From Isoetes taiwanensis (Eukaryota; Streptophyta; Lycopodiopsida; Isoetales; Isoetaceae), in the NCBI GenBank assembly GCA_021234155.1, contig JAJEKV010000017.1:12531525-12595524 (forward strand): a DNA stretch of 64,000 nt. The letters run 5' to 3'. This document shows positions 44,182 to 55,982 of this stretch, piece after piece. The notes beneath the pieces are model-generated. The model worked only from the letters and a program-made list of their open reading frames with translations. It ran no database searches and was not told the DNA's origin. A program made the translations under genes and the position numbers. The first letter of the stretch is position 1; every line of letters starts with the position of its first letter.

Positions 44182-47100
44182 AGGCGTCCTGAAACGTGGT
44201 AGAGTGCTTGCAGCCATACGCTCTATGATGGCAGATGTTATTCTCTTACAAGAACATAGACTTCCTGACTTCGAAGCAAGTTCTATAGGCAAATGGGTAG
44301 GAGGCAACTACTCCTCCTTTAGTTTGTGCAGCCAGGGGAACTAAAGGTGGCACCTGTATCCTCTGGAGAGGCCTTGTTCAGAAGTCCTACTATGCTGCTG
44401 GGGATGGTCGATGGCAGGTGGTGACCTTTGAATCTAATGAGTGCCAATGGGGGGTCATCAATGTATATGCGTCAAATAAGCCTGCAGAAAGGGCCGCGAT
44501 GTGGAAAGAAATTGAAACCTGGATAGGTCATCAAGGGGATGTCACCGAAAACTGGATTTTAGGGGGAGATCTGAACATGACCGATGTGTGGGACCAAAAA
44601 ATTGGGTTGCATAGAAATCTATCAGGAGATGAGGATACTTCTTGGAACTCTTTGCTTGATAGTGTGGGATTTAACTTGATTCCGCCCTCCAATGCTACCT
44701 TCTCATGGTCGAATAAGCAGAAGGGCCAAGACCGAGTATATTGTCTATTAGACAGATTTTATATGGCCAATAAAACAGCATGCTTCATGGATAAGTGTTA
44801 TGTTGAGGGGGAACTTGCCTTCTCCCACTCTGATCATGTTCCCCAAAGCTTATTTCTTGAAAATATGCCTACTACTGGCAAACGTGGAAATATCCCTTTC
44901 AAATTCAATACCTCGTGGCTAGGAAAGGAGGCATTTTGCAAGCCTTTTAGGGTATTTATATCCTCTCTCTCTAATGATCTTAATCCTCTAAGCATGAAAG
45001 CCTGGGTGGAGAAGCTCAGCCTAATGAAGGCCTGGGTTAAAGTGTGGGGAAAGAGCAGAGCCATGGAGTTCAAAAAGGAAAATATGGATATATACAATCA
45101 GTTGAGAATACTTAAGCAGGACTTATTATCTGATCCACACAACATTGCCAAACAGAACATTGAGGCAGATCTGGAGGGGAAAGCAAAGGCAATTGAGGAG
45201 GAGGAGGCTAGAGGGGCGGCTGTTCGCTCTAAAACTAAGTGGTATGCCGAACTTGACCATGAGAACTCCAAATGTTTTTTTAGAATGGTTGCCGCAAGGT
45301 TAGCTGATAATAGTATCTCATCGATTAAGGATGGCAATTCAAATGTATTGGAGGACCCACAGGAGATCAGATCATTTATTAGAGAAAGCTTTGAGAACCA
45401 ATTTAAGGAAGATCCTATACCTTCCTCTTACCACGCTCAGATGGCACTGTGGCTAACTAAAGTGGATTTGGGGGAGGGGAAGGTTATTCGTGAAGAAAAT
45501 CAGCTTTTACTACATAATATAGAGGGAGATGAGATCTACAAAACCTTATGCTCCCTTGCAGCAGGGAAATCTCTTGGGCCAGATGGTTTCCCTCCTGAAT
45601 TCTTTGTTGAATTTTGGAATGTGCTTGGACCGGACTTCATCAGAGCTGTACGTGGAGCATGGTCATTATGTTCTCTACACCCGTCACCAGCAGCAGGGTT
45701 TATCACTCTTGTTCCTAAGGTTCTAAGACCTCAAACCCTCAGGGAATGGAGGCCTATTGCACTCACCAATGTCATATATAAAGTTATCATGAAGGTTATT
45801 GCTAACCGCTTGAAGCCAATTTTGAACAGGGTCATTGGGCACGAGCAATCAGCTTTCTTGCCAGGCAGATACATATTGGATAACTACCTTGCAGCCAGGG
45901 AAGGTCTGCATTGGTGCCAGGCCTCCAAACAAAATTGTGTAATGATCAAGATGGACTTTAGAAAGGCATATAATTCTCTTAGATGGGAAGGGCTGCGCTC
46001 AGTCATGTACCATATGGAATTTGAGTCCCACTTTATTCAGTTGGCTTTGGGGATGAATAACTTAGCATCTGCGTCGGTCCTGGTTAATGGACAACCATCT
46101 GGCCTGTTTAAACTCAAGAAGGGGATTAGACAGGGCTGCCCCCTCGCTCCTTACCTGTTCCTCATCATGGCTAACCTTTTGACAAGAATGGTCCAGCTAA
46201 AGACATCAGAAGGGGACCTGGAAGGGCTTACCTTTCCCGGGGGTACTGAAAAGTTAACAATTATGCAGTATGCAGATGACACCTTCATGTTCCTCAGATA
46301 TGATGACAACAGTTTCCACTCATTTCGAGAGATTCTGACGTCCTTTGAGGTTATATCTGGAATCGGCCTTAATGCGAATAAATGTGCAGTTCTCTGGGCT
46401 TCAGATAGTCCCATTGATCCTCGGGCCGGGGGTCTGGGTTTTCCAGTTGTTGCAGCCGGGGAATCAGTTAAGCTTCTGGGTCTTCCCCTCATGCTTTCAG
46501 ACACCCTCAAAGGCCTCTGGGCCCCCATATTGGATAAACTCAGAAAGAAGGTAGGTCTATGGTCCACAAGGACCTTGGCAACATCTGGTCGTGTGACAGT
46601 TGCTAATGCAGTGCTAGCTGCCTCTCATATCTATTACTCATCAGCTATGATTGCCCAGAAAGGGGTTTACAAGCAAATGCAAACTATCATCAGGAAATTC
46701 ATCTGGGGTGGCATGGCTAAGGTGGCTTGGGAGGAGCTGTGTCGGGATAAAAGGGATGGGGGGTTGGGCTGCAAATATCCTATTGGTTGAAGCAAGGTAA
46801 GCTCTTGGGAAAGCCAGCTCTCCCCAGAGATGAGGTGGGAGCTTTCTATTTTAGCTTCAAGATAACCCCTGGTACGTCTCCTGTGATGAGAAAGATTCTC
46901 CAAGCGTGGCTGGATGTGCAACATCTTTTTACCCCTATGGATCCTCCTAGGGAAGCAGGTGGTTTCAGCTTATTTTGGAATACTAGGGTATGGCAGAGGG
47001 AGGGCCTTCCTCTGGCCCTCTCTCACCCCCGCATCTTCATTAAGTGGAAGAGCTGTGGAATCACTAGGTTGCAGCATTTGTGGATGAATGGGAGATGGGT

Positions 47101-47896
47101 CTGTTGGACTACATTCAAGAGTAAAATCCAGAACCCAGGTGAAGGTGACCGTAAGGTGCTACGAGAAATCTTAGGCAATGTCGCCAACCTATCTGGAACA
47201 GTGGGACCTTGTGAGGAATGGCGTTTTGATGGACATGCACAGTATAATGTGGCTAGAATCTATCGAGGACTATGTGTAGATACTCCTTTGATACCTGAGA
47301 TAAGGCTTGGGGTGAGCAATGGAGTTGCCAAAGCTGCTTTAGCCAACTCCTGGAAGTCTCTTTGTTCAAGAAAGATACAATTCTTCAGGTGGACAACTTT
47401 GCAAGGGGGGCTTAGTACAAAGGAAAGTTTATTTAATAAGGGTATTCTGGACAACGATAGGTGTCCACTTGGTTGCCATATCACTGAATCCATTGAACAC
47501 CTCTTCTTCTGCCCCCAGATCGGAGAGTTCTGGCACTGGGTTTGCCCCATTATTGGGCTGATGGTACACCATCTGAGTTGGCCAGATTTATTGATCATTG
47601 ATAGGTGCAGTATCGAAGCCTCTTTAGTGAATATTGCACTATGGGTCATCTGGAAGCATCGGTGTGGTGTGGCACTAGGTGGCCAAGGGATATCCATTTT
47701 GAAGCTAAAGAACTCTTTCAACTCAGAAGTGGCACTGATGGCGCTATCACATCACCGGAGGCATGGTATTAACTACAACAAGGATCTTGACAGACTTGGA
47801 TCCTTACAGGGGTTCTACCTTTATTTTAAGTGTCATTGGACTGATAACGAAGCAACTGTTGACAATGGCTCAGGTTTTCGATCTATTCAGAGTTGA
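44147..47896 (+). pseudogene. LINE ORF2: endonuclease, reverse transcriptase, zinc finger
   Basis: The start MKFVSWNLRGIKG is the usual opening of a plant L1 apurinic endonuclease. VILLQEHRL, WILGGDLNMTD and SHSDHVP carry its catalytic Asn, Glu, Asp and His positions. The reverse transcriptase shows GKSLGPDGFPPEFF, the LVPKV and EWRPIALTN blocks, KMDFRKAYNSLRW, RQGCPLAPYLF and the catalytic QYADDTFMF (about 46265). A zinc-binding reverse-transcriptase C-terminal domain follows (CPLGCH...EHLFFC, about 47460-47515). Frameshifts near 44330 and 46785 break the ORF; otherwise 790 codons in the middle are open. It is a relatively young but dead copy. Confidence 0.93.
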
Positions 47897-48137
47897 GAAT
47901 GTTATGTGGGCCCAGTAGTGGAACAGAGTTGCTTTCCTCTATAGTACCTGCTTTATGGTGAAGATGGGCGACTCCTATAGTACCCTTAAAGTAGGGAAGA
48001 CGAGAAGATGCTCTCTGTAGTACACGTGCTGTGATTCCCGCAACATCGTCCTAAGCTCTCATGCTTTCTATTTACTCCTGAGGGGGTCTCAGTGTACATA
48101 TTGTTTTATATTAATACATATATCTAATCTTACCTCC

Positions 48138-48150
48138 AAAAAAAAAAAAA
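48138..48150 (+). other. LINE poly(A) tail
   Basis: A run of 13 A ends the LINE at the point where LTR sequence resumes. Confidence 0.85.
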
Positions 48151-48269
48151 TTATCTCTTGGTTTTATTAGCATAGCTAATAAAATCCATTATAGGCAAAC
48201 CCCCACTTGGACCCTTAGGCCCACTATGTACTGGTGATATGTCATGGTATGCATGCGTATACCGTATAG

Positions 48270-48465
48270 CACTACTACAAAAATAGGTAGAAATGGCACA
48301 AAAGTGACATTTATCCTCTGCCTTTTTACCGAGCATAAACGTCACTTTTGTGCCATTTACGACGTTCGTGCTCCCCAAATGGCACAAAAGTGACGTTTAT
48401 GTTCGGTAAAAAGGCAGAGGATAAATGTCACTTTTGTGCCATTTCTACCTACTTTTGTAGTAGTG
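48270..48465. mobile_element. CACTA-type MITE, 196 bp, TSD TAG
   Basis: The sequence is a nearly perfect inverted repeat. It starts CACTACTACAAAAATAGG and ends TTTTGTAGTAGTG, with arms of about 88 bp containing AAATGGCACAAAAGTGAC and a short central loop. The flanks are TAG on both sides (48267-48269 and 48466-48468). CACTA ends and a 3-bp duplication fit a CACTA (En/Spm) derived MITE. The paralogous LTR at 54795-54815 lacks the insertion and shows the empty site. No transposase is encoded. Confidence 0.93.
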
Positions 48466-48485
48466 TAGATACCCGGAACGTCACA

Positions 48486-50068
48486 TTCTCCCCCCTTGGG
48501 TTAATGCTGTCCTCAACATTGAAGTTAGTGGAGAGTAATTGTGGTAAAGATAACTCGATTTATTGAAAACATCAAAGGATTATGTTACGAACCAAAATTT
48601 TAGTACCAAAAATTTCGATTTGTATTATTCACATCAACCCATCAGAGTACACAGAACAAGTACTGCCTCCCACGAGGCTATATACATGAAAGCCACGTAT
48701 ACAAATAACAAGACGACAACACAAGATAACTAAATGCACACGTACGCTCCGCCAGCTATCAAACAGCCTGCACAAGCTTCCACGTATTAGTAACATGCAT
48801 GAGAGTTATCCAGTATGTCAACACGAAGCAATGACTGACGGACTGCAAGAACACACATATGGAATCCACCACACGCACCATAGTATCTGCAAGCAGACAC
48901 ACCCCACCATATCTAGACAGTACGTCATCTAGAACCCCCGCGCTGGTGGATCCAATGTAAGGAAGAAACTGCAGGCATTATAAGAACGCAGGCTACTCGA
49001 CTGTCAGTGGTTCCGCATGCCACTGTCCCATACCAGCGACAAGCTTTACCTCACGAGTACCTCTCGTACTTATTTAGACGAGCCATGCTCATCTAATATC
49101 CTGCCCTGCATAAAACTCCCTTGGGTAGTGTTGCCCCCAAAGGGCAACATACTAATTGTTGGTTCATATGTTGAAGTTAGGAAGGCTAAGTCAAAGAAGA
49201 ACTTGGTAGTCAACATTGGTGTGAAGGTCAAAGGATATTTATCTTCAAGGTCAATTCCCATAAGGAATACTTCATTTGAGGTCAAATGATGCTTATAAGA
49301 TTTTGGGTAAGAAGATTGGAAGATACTTTTTGAAGATTGGAAGTTAGAGTTTGGAAGACCCCATGGTAATTTAGAATCTTTTGCCCCCAAACTATTCCCA
49401 TCTCCATTCCCCTATGCCTTCTCTCATTTTTTGCCTTGATTCCTCAACTCTTCCCTCATCTTATCATAAACTCATTTCTATTTCATATTCCCATCCCATT
49501 TTTTGGCCTTTGCCTTTGAAAAATAAATTCTATTATGGAATATCAAAACCCTAGGTGAATAACTTAGGTATCATTCTAGATACCATAAGGATGCCCTATG
49601 CCACGTGGCAAGGCCAGATATGCTCCCAAATTTTTGGAAGGCATCCTCAAAGATCCCTAGAAGATTCCCAAAACCCAAAGGTTGATTTTTCCATTTAAAC
49701 CATTGAAAATTGATTTTTTAAAAGGCCAGACTCTCGAAATATACTCGAAAGATGCTCGCGAGATTTCCTCCATGAACCCTAAACTTAGAAAAAACCTTCG
49801 AATCGGCCAGAGGCCTCAATTTCTGCCTTAAATTCCCCCCGAATCTTCTCTTCCTGCCTCTTAGCTACCCAACAAACCCATAATCAAAGCCTAAGATTCT
49901 GGATTCATAAAAATTTGAAAATATAATTGGGGTGATCGACACACAAACTTTCTGAAGGCCCAGACGCATCAAACCTCAACATTGATACATGCTGAGCATG
50001 ATCTGAAGACGTTTATAAAGTATCTGAGTGTTCCACAGTTCGATTTGAGAAAATTGGACTGATATTCC
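48486..50068. other. Remnant interior of element E, no pol recognised
   Basis: The first 30 bp contain the complement of a polypurine tract and a GAGGACAG-type phrase also seen next to LTR D. Beyond that I recognise no integrase or RT. The frames at 49017-49289 (+) and 49070-49390 (-) overlap on opposite strands and neither shows a known domain. Simple AT-rich sequence follows. Confidence 0.45.
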
Positions 50069-52100
50069 TGTTATGATATTATTTTATGACCTCCTGAGAT
50101 ATTTTGATGATTGATTTATGATCCTGAGACCTCTATTCACCTTGTATTACCTTCATATCAATGAAAATTGCCTGCCAAGTGCTTAAAAAGTTGACTGTCA
50201 TGATCTTTTAGTGCCACACAAACATTTTTACAGTAAGACATTCCACCATTTTTTCTTGCATATGACCACTTGCCCTTCTTTTCCCATCATATTTGCACCT
50301 GTGTGCACAAAAAGTTCGAAAAAAAACCATTCCAAACTCAAGATATCATTTTTTGCTTTCTGTCTGATACAATTTTAGACTGTTATTCACAAAACAGTGC
50401 CAAAAAAATAGTGTTAATGATCCAAAATATGATTTGATTGCATGCCCCTCACTTTTGGGACCTATACTTCACCTCAGTTTTGGAATCTCTCAAAAATTTC
50501 CTCTGCAACTCAAGTTACAAAATTCTGAGATCTGTCTGTAGTTTTGACTGGTATTGACCAAAAATTGACCCAACTTTGAGATCGAATATCTTGCAGATTA
50601 GAACTCAGACTTGGTCAAGATCTTCTCCCTTGCTTGCCTATAACTTTTCTGTGCAAGTCACAATCATTTGACCTTGGAAATCAATCCACCTATGAGTGCT
50701 ACATCAATTTGAGTGAGGGTTCCATATTCTTGAATTGGGAAAGGTATGAATGCTTGATATTTGATCTTTTTCTTTGAGAAATTCTTGTGTAGACTGATCA
50801 CCTTAAGTGATCTGGAGGTTCTAACCCCAACTTGAGCATAAACTCAAGTTGGCTTCTTGTGTTTGACTCTCTAGCCAGGTTGAGGGTCAACAGGTAGCAC
50901 TTACGGTGCTCACCCTAGTACCACTAAGATACTGCAACAACAGTGGAGCATCGCTCCACAATGGATATTCTGCTTTCACTGGACTGTCGGTAGGCATATG
51001 ATATCGTCCCATACCAATACCATTAGCCTGCCTCACCAGCACTCACAAGTACCCATTGGAATAAGCAAGGCTCATTCCCACAGAAGGGATGGCTTATTAT
51101 GAAGCCCAGCCTTGTAGCAGCTTAGTTTTAAGTGCTAACAACCATTCATAATCATGGCTAAACTTAACACAACTTAGCATACCAGCCCATAGCCGAATAA
51201 TCAGCTTGAGCCCATTCTACAAGACTTTCCAAGGAGGGTTCAAGGAGGCATCAAGAAGCAAGCAGGCCCTCTCTCTTTTCAGATGATCAATCCCACCACA
51301 ATTAACACAGCAGGCCATCACTATGGTTTTGCCATCTCTGCGGCTTAGCCAGTTCATAATCATGGCTTACCAGTAGTACAGTAGTAGGAATCCGTTGATC
51401 ACTGAGTAGAGGTTTTATAAGGGTTGGGGTACTCTGCCAAAATCGTCCAGCTTCCCTGGGGATTCAGCTTCCGCCTTTGCCTCCTGCAACCATCCGGCCT
51501 CCTTCTCCAGCAATTCCCTTCTGCTCCCCTTTTTACCCCTTTTGGATCACTCTTGGCATCTGCTCACATGGCTGAGCCAAATGGCAGTGACCCATTGGCC
51601 CAACAAGGCTTGAACAAATCAATTGGCCGGGTTCGTTCACGTTCCATGCAAATTTGCTGCTGTTACAGCAGCCCAAAGGGTGTGATACCAGCCCCCAATA
51701 TCAACCATTATTAAGGAAATTCCATTTCCTTACCTAAGGAATTTATGGGTGCACACAAGTATCACATTTGCAACAAAAGGAGCAGTGAACTATATGGGGG
51801 CAAATTGGCGTCCACATACCCGGGCGCCACCCCTGAGAATATTCCCACTCACTGGGGCATTCTCTGGCTCCGAATCAGGCCACTAGAATTTCCGCAACAT
51901 TACTTTAGGTAATGTCGCTCTAATCAGAAATTCTAAGTAACCTACACCCTAGTCTAAATTGTCTTGTGCACTTCACATTTAGACTAGGCCATGCGACCAC
52001 AATGAACTCAATGACCACATGCACCGAGACATTGTATTAGCCTCCAACAACATGCATGTCAATATTTACAACAATGGTCTGACAATATTTGGGCATAACA
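50069..52100 (-). repeat. Probable 3' LTR of chromovirus C
   Basis: The high-coordinate edge is well supported: on the minus strand a purine tract (CCCAGGGGGGGAAG, 52102-52115) is followed by TGTTATGCCC at 52100. The low-coordinate edge at 50069 is a guess, based on TGTTATG there pairing with the start as an inverted repeat. That would give a 2.0-kb LTR, plausible for long-LTR chromoviruses. No second copy is available to check. Confidence 0.45.
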
Positions 52101-52127
52101 TTACTTCCCCCCCTGGGATTCTTGTCC

Positions 52128-53216
52128 TCAAGAATCGGCTCCAGACCATTGAGCCATAACATCCGGATATTGAGTCATGAAACGACGACTCTCCCACGTC
52201 GCCTCTGAGACAGGTCTATGTTTCCACTTCACCAGAAATTCCATCTGGTCTCTTTGGCGGATCCGCACTATCCGAGAATTCAATATTCTTTCAGGGGTAG
52301 GAATTCTATCCAACTCCACCATGTGTTCCTGAGAAGGCACAACATTCGCAACTTTCCCTAGAGCTGGTCGCAACTGGCTCACATGGAAAACTGGATGAAT
52401 GTCCACATTCGGTGGAAGTTGCAACTTGAAGGCAACATCACTATATTTCTTCAAAATCTTATAAGGACCACTGTATCTTGGGGAGAGCTTTGGTTTCTTT
52501 CCTGCAAGCAATGGCAATATTGCTTTTCTTTTCAGATTTGCAGGGAAGACCACACGAAGGTACACCATCTGACCTTCATGCAGCTCGATCGGGGCTCTCG
52601 ACAATTTGGCACGTGCCCTTGCCCGATCCTGGGCCTGTCTCATATGTAATTGACACAATCCAAGTGTCACATCCATGCCTTCAAGTATACTTATAGCAAC
52701 ATCAGTTTTCAGCCCATCAAAACCAAGCGATACAGGTCCTCTGGGATTTCTCCCAAACATAGCCACAAACGGGCTAGTTTTGATGCTCTGTTGGAACCCA
52801 TTATTGTAAGCAAATTCCACAATTGGCAAATAGTCCTCCCATCGGGATTGCTGAGTGGCCACATAAGATCTCAGCATATCCTCCAGAATCTGATTCACTC
52901 TTTCAGTTTGCCCATCCGTTTCCGGAGGATCTCAACTAGAGAACTGAAGAGTGCATTTCAATGCAGAGAACAATTCACGCCAGAAATTCCCAGTGAATTT
53001 CACATCTCGATCGCTTACAATAGCTTTGGGTAATCCAAAAATAGGAAATACATGCTGCATATACGCCTTGGCCACTGCCAAGCCATCAACATTCTTTGTC
53101 AGAGGTATAAAGCGTGCATACTTGGTCAACCTATCCACAATGACAAGTATCTGAGTATAGTGATGCACAGTACGAGGCAATTTCACAATGAAATCCATAG
53201 AGATTTCACTCCATCT
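52128..53216 (-). pseudogene. Chromovirus C: integrase and chromodomain
   Basis: On the minus strand the integrase core shows EISMDFIVKLPRT, IVSDRDVKFTGNFW and, after an in-frame TGA near 52930, TDGQTERVNQILEDMLRSYV. These supply the D-D-E catalytic residues. Further down, PVFHVSQLRPALG and then ILNSRIVRIRQRDQMEFLVK with WKHRPVSEATWES form a C-terminal chromodomain, which defines the chromovirus branch of Gypsy elements and can steer integration to marked chromatin. The frame ends at 52128 just before the polypurine tract. The upstream part (RT, protease, gag) is cut off at 53216 by the LTR of element D. Confidence 0.92.
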
Positions 53217-54819
53217 TGTGACGCTCCCAGAATATATACGACCCTCGGACGTATACATACGGGGACTTTCCCCTCCCATGGCAATCATCTCACCATGAGC
53301 AGGGCCCTCCGTCTATTTCAGGCCATCTATGAAATGAGGCCCGAAAGAAGGACACGAAGGGGTCATTCGGCCCACGCCTTCAGTGGGACTCCTACGTCGC
53401 GGAAGCATGAATACAAGGGTTAGCCCACAGCATGAATATACATAAATAACCACCACGAAGGGTGGCGCATCCATCTAATATACCAACGGCGTAGAATATG
53501 CATCTAATCCTACGAAAACACCCAGAACCCAGGTTCTACCCCTACTCGGACTCTGTGAGGATCGGCCCGGCACTTTGGGCCTCAAGGGATCAGCGGGCCA
53601 GGAGTCTTGGCATGGCATTGGCTGGCATAGAACATTGGCTAGGGTTGTCCACTCCATCCGCCCCTCACATGTGCACACTTTGCGGATGGGTGGATTCATG
53701 CTATGGCTTTGCTATAGCCTTCCTGGAGAGCGCAAACTCGGGGCATCACCCTCTCGAGCCTACTCGTGGTTCATGGCCTTTGGTCCGATGAGGCGCAGGT
53801 GGGGGCGTCCCCTTCCCGAATCCGCGGTGGTTCCATGGGTGAGCTAGAGAATACGTGCTTGCGCATCAGCGACCCCGCATCCGTGCCCGACTTACTCACC
53901 CTAAATCTACTCAAAGTGCATGGTGCTCCATCACGGATCACACCTCTACACCCGGGAGTGTCGGACCCATACCCGCCCTCAACGTGACCAGGCTATCGGG
54001 GCCTAGCCCACTGTAGGAGTCTCGGGAGCCTTGTATGCTCATGCAAGACCCCACCCCTCATGTCACCACTGTGTTCCTTGTCTGGTGCTAAGCCAGACCA
54101 TAGCATCTAGGACCCGGTGGGTTCTTGTGCACAGTGCCGCATATAATGGGACCGCATGCAGCTATCTAGGAGCATACTACAATACACGGTTCGAGGCCTC
54201 TACCCCGTAATCCCCCGTTTCAAAGTCGATTAAACAAAGAACTAACAATCCATCCTTTCGTGAGTAAGAACCGGAATTGAATATAAAGAGAACTTGTTTG
54301 TACAATCAAGGGTTAGTTTCTATGATTGATTCACAAAGAGAACAGAGAGAGACGGACACAACCAAGTGTTAACTAGAATTCACATAGCCACCTACCCCAA
54401 TTACGGCCGGACTCGTTTCCATGGGGCCTCCATCTTAAGGGAGTTGAGAATTCAAATTTGTTACTTCAGGGGGACGGTATGGTGATCTTACGCAGAAGTG
54501 TATGATGGCCCCCCTCTCTGGCCTTCCTTGGTCGATCTTCGAGAGTCAATCCCACGGATAGGGGTCAAGTTGGCATCCAAACTTGGCAATCCCCATGTTT
54601 GCCTAATCGATTGGGGCGGTGGCGCCCCAAATGGTAATTAGCCTAATTTCCTAGGTTATAGGTTATTATTATTAATGTGTTAAATTAGCATAGCTAATTT
54701 AATCCTTTTAAGGTAACTCCTAGGTTGCAATTAAATTCCCATTGTAAATACATGGCGTGAGACCGTATTTCCCATTACAAATACATGACGTGGACCGTAT
54801 AACTACATGGAACGTCACA
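53217..54819 (-). repeat. 3' LTR of chromovirus D, inserted in element C
   Basis: The LTR runs from CGTCACA (54819) to TGTGACG (53217), giving a 7-bp inverted end pair and about 1.6 kb. Its upstream edge abuts a polypurine tract (GGAGGGAGAA, complement of 54820-54829). The inner edge splits the integrase frame of element C exactly before RWSEISMDF, so D jumped into C. Parts of it match LTR E. Many short open frames inside (for example 53498-53791) are not genes. The matching 5' LTR is not in the window. Confidence 0.75.
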
Positions 54820-54832
54820 TTCTCCCTCCTTA
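54820..54832 (-). promoter_or_regulatory. Polypurine tract of element D
   Basis: TTCTCCCTCCTTA on the plus strand reads TAAGGAGGGAGAA on the element strand, directly before the TGTGACG start of the 3' LTR. Confidence 0.8.
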
Positions 54833-55180
54833 AAAATAATCTTTGTCCTCGGCATTGGGGTTAGTTAATTCAAGACATATACGTGAAGCACTGAATTAGA
54901 AAATGAAGTTAAGAATATAACATTAATACGTTGAGATTATAGTAGTTCGGATAGTAATACATTGAAGTTAAAATATCAAAGTACAAGCACCAGGGTGCCC
55001 GATACGAACTTATCATCAAAGGAGTTTAGGACCGAAGTCCGATTTAAAACATTCTGACAACAAAATTCATACATGTAGACAAAACCAATACGGAAAAGTT
55101 GGGTCATCAAACCCTCTATACAAGGCGGTGGCGACTTGTTCATTGGCCCGCACACAACCATATACCCGTAGGTTAATAAT

Positions 55181-55516
55181 ATGATTAAGTTGTGGTTGAA
55201 GGGACCACCCCCTACAAATAAAAGAAAAAAATATCTAGAAGGGAATCTATCATGTGTACGGCTTGCAATTCATTGTGGCATAAGGAATGGTGGAGTTCCC
55301 CGTATAGCCGGAATGAACGCAGTCTATTTACTAGATGCCTTTCTAGCAAGTCGCGGTCATGTCAACATCAACAATACACCACGTCCTAGAGAACACGAAG
55401 GTGATCTCATCATCGGTTATTATTATCATATCGATGCATCTACCCCTCTAGAACATGATTCTCGGTCAATCAAGCCTTCAAGCTTACCGGCGGGGGATAG
55501 GTTGATAGGTCGTTGA
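55181..55516 (+). CDS. Antisense 111-codon ORF between D pol and LTR, unknown
   Basis: The frame runs opposite to D in the 700-bp gap between the chromodomain remnant and the LTR. It contains LSCVRLAIHCGIRNGGVPRI and AGMNAVYLLDAFLASRG, with no domain that I know. Some plant Gypsy lineages carry an antisense gene in this position, so it is worth noting, but a chance frame is equally possible. Confidence 0.25.
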   Translation: MIKLWLKGPPPTNKRKKYLEGNLSCVRLAIHCGIRNGGVPRIAGMNAVYLLDAFLASRGHVNINNTPRPREHEGDLIIGYYYHIDASTPLEHDSRSIKPSSLPAGDRLIGR

Positions 55517-55975
55517 TGGTGCGCCTTGAGATTCCCCGCATGAAGTCCTGATAGTGCTTCTCAAGGTCTATCTTCATCACCCGGGTAGCATCTTCAATCT
55601 GGTAAGTGCTTCCACTTGACCAAGTATTGCAACATTTGAGTCCTTCTCGGTCCGTTTTGTAAAGCTTCGATCAAGAAGAGCTTGGGGCACTATTTCCAGT
55701 TGCTCTTCAGTCATTTCTAGGAGGGTAGGGGTATCCAAAACCTCCTCTCGATCAGGGGTGTGTTGCTTTGCTTAGACTCACGTGAAAAGACCTTGTGGAT
55801 CTTCAAGCGGGGTGGCAAGTCCAAGCGATATGCCTGTTCTCCCACGCGTTCAGTAATCCTGAACGGCCCAGCCCATCTGGGTGCCAACTTCTTCAGATTA
55901 CCAATTTTAAGCTTGGCTTGTTTTACTTTGATTTTAAGCCAAACCGATTAAGCCCACTGGAAGATTAGGTGGGGT
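55517..55975 (-). pseudogene. D integrase C-terminus and chromodomain remnant
   Basis: On the minus strand LKKLAPRWAGPFRITERVGE and YRLDLPPRLKIHKVF mark the C-terminal tail of integrase. After further frame changes, QYLVKWKHLP and DLEKHYQDFMRG mark a decayed chromodomain. Several indels separate the blocks. Confidence 0.75.
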
Positions 55976-55982
55976 TCGGTGC

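Larger units (their letters stand above)
41935..48150 (+). mobile_element. L1-type LINE, 5'-truncated, inserted in LTR E
   Basis: The element has the tail of ORF1, a long spacer, an ORF2 with AP endonuclease, reverse transcriptase and zinc-binding C-terminus, and a poly(A) tail (48138-48150). LTR sequence resumes right after the tail. ORF1 is open to the 5' border, so the insertion is 5'-truncated, as is usual for LINEs. ORF2 carries frameshifts near 44330 and 46785. I could not define the target duplication. It is inserted in the opposite orientation to the surrounding LTR. Confidence 0.9.
41292..48485 (-). repeat. Long Gypsy LTR E, split by a LINE and a MITE
   Basis: The two outer parts (41292-about 41935 and 48151-48485) match successive parts of the LTR of element D (53217-54819). 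Shared text includes TCTTGTGCACAG(G/T)(C/G)CCGCAT and ATTAGCATAGCTAAT, and GGAACGTCACATTCTCC at the border. The ends are TGTGACG (41292) and CGTCACA (48485), an inverted repeat like that of D. Just outside 48485 lies the complement of a polypurine tract (TTCTCCCCCC), so this is the 3' LTR of an antisense element whose internal part is largely lost. An L1 LINE and a CACTA MITE interrupt it. Confidence 0.72.

Noticed and set aside
53498-53987. Several plus-strand frames of 70-97 codons
   Set aside because: They overlap one another inside the LTR of element D and show no domain.
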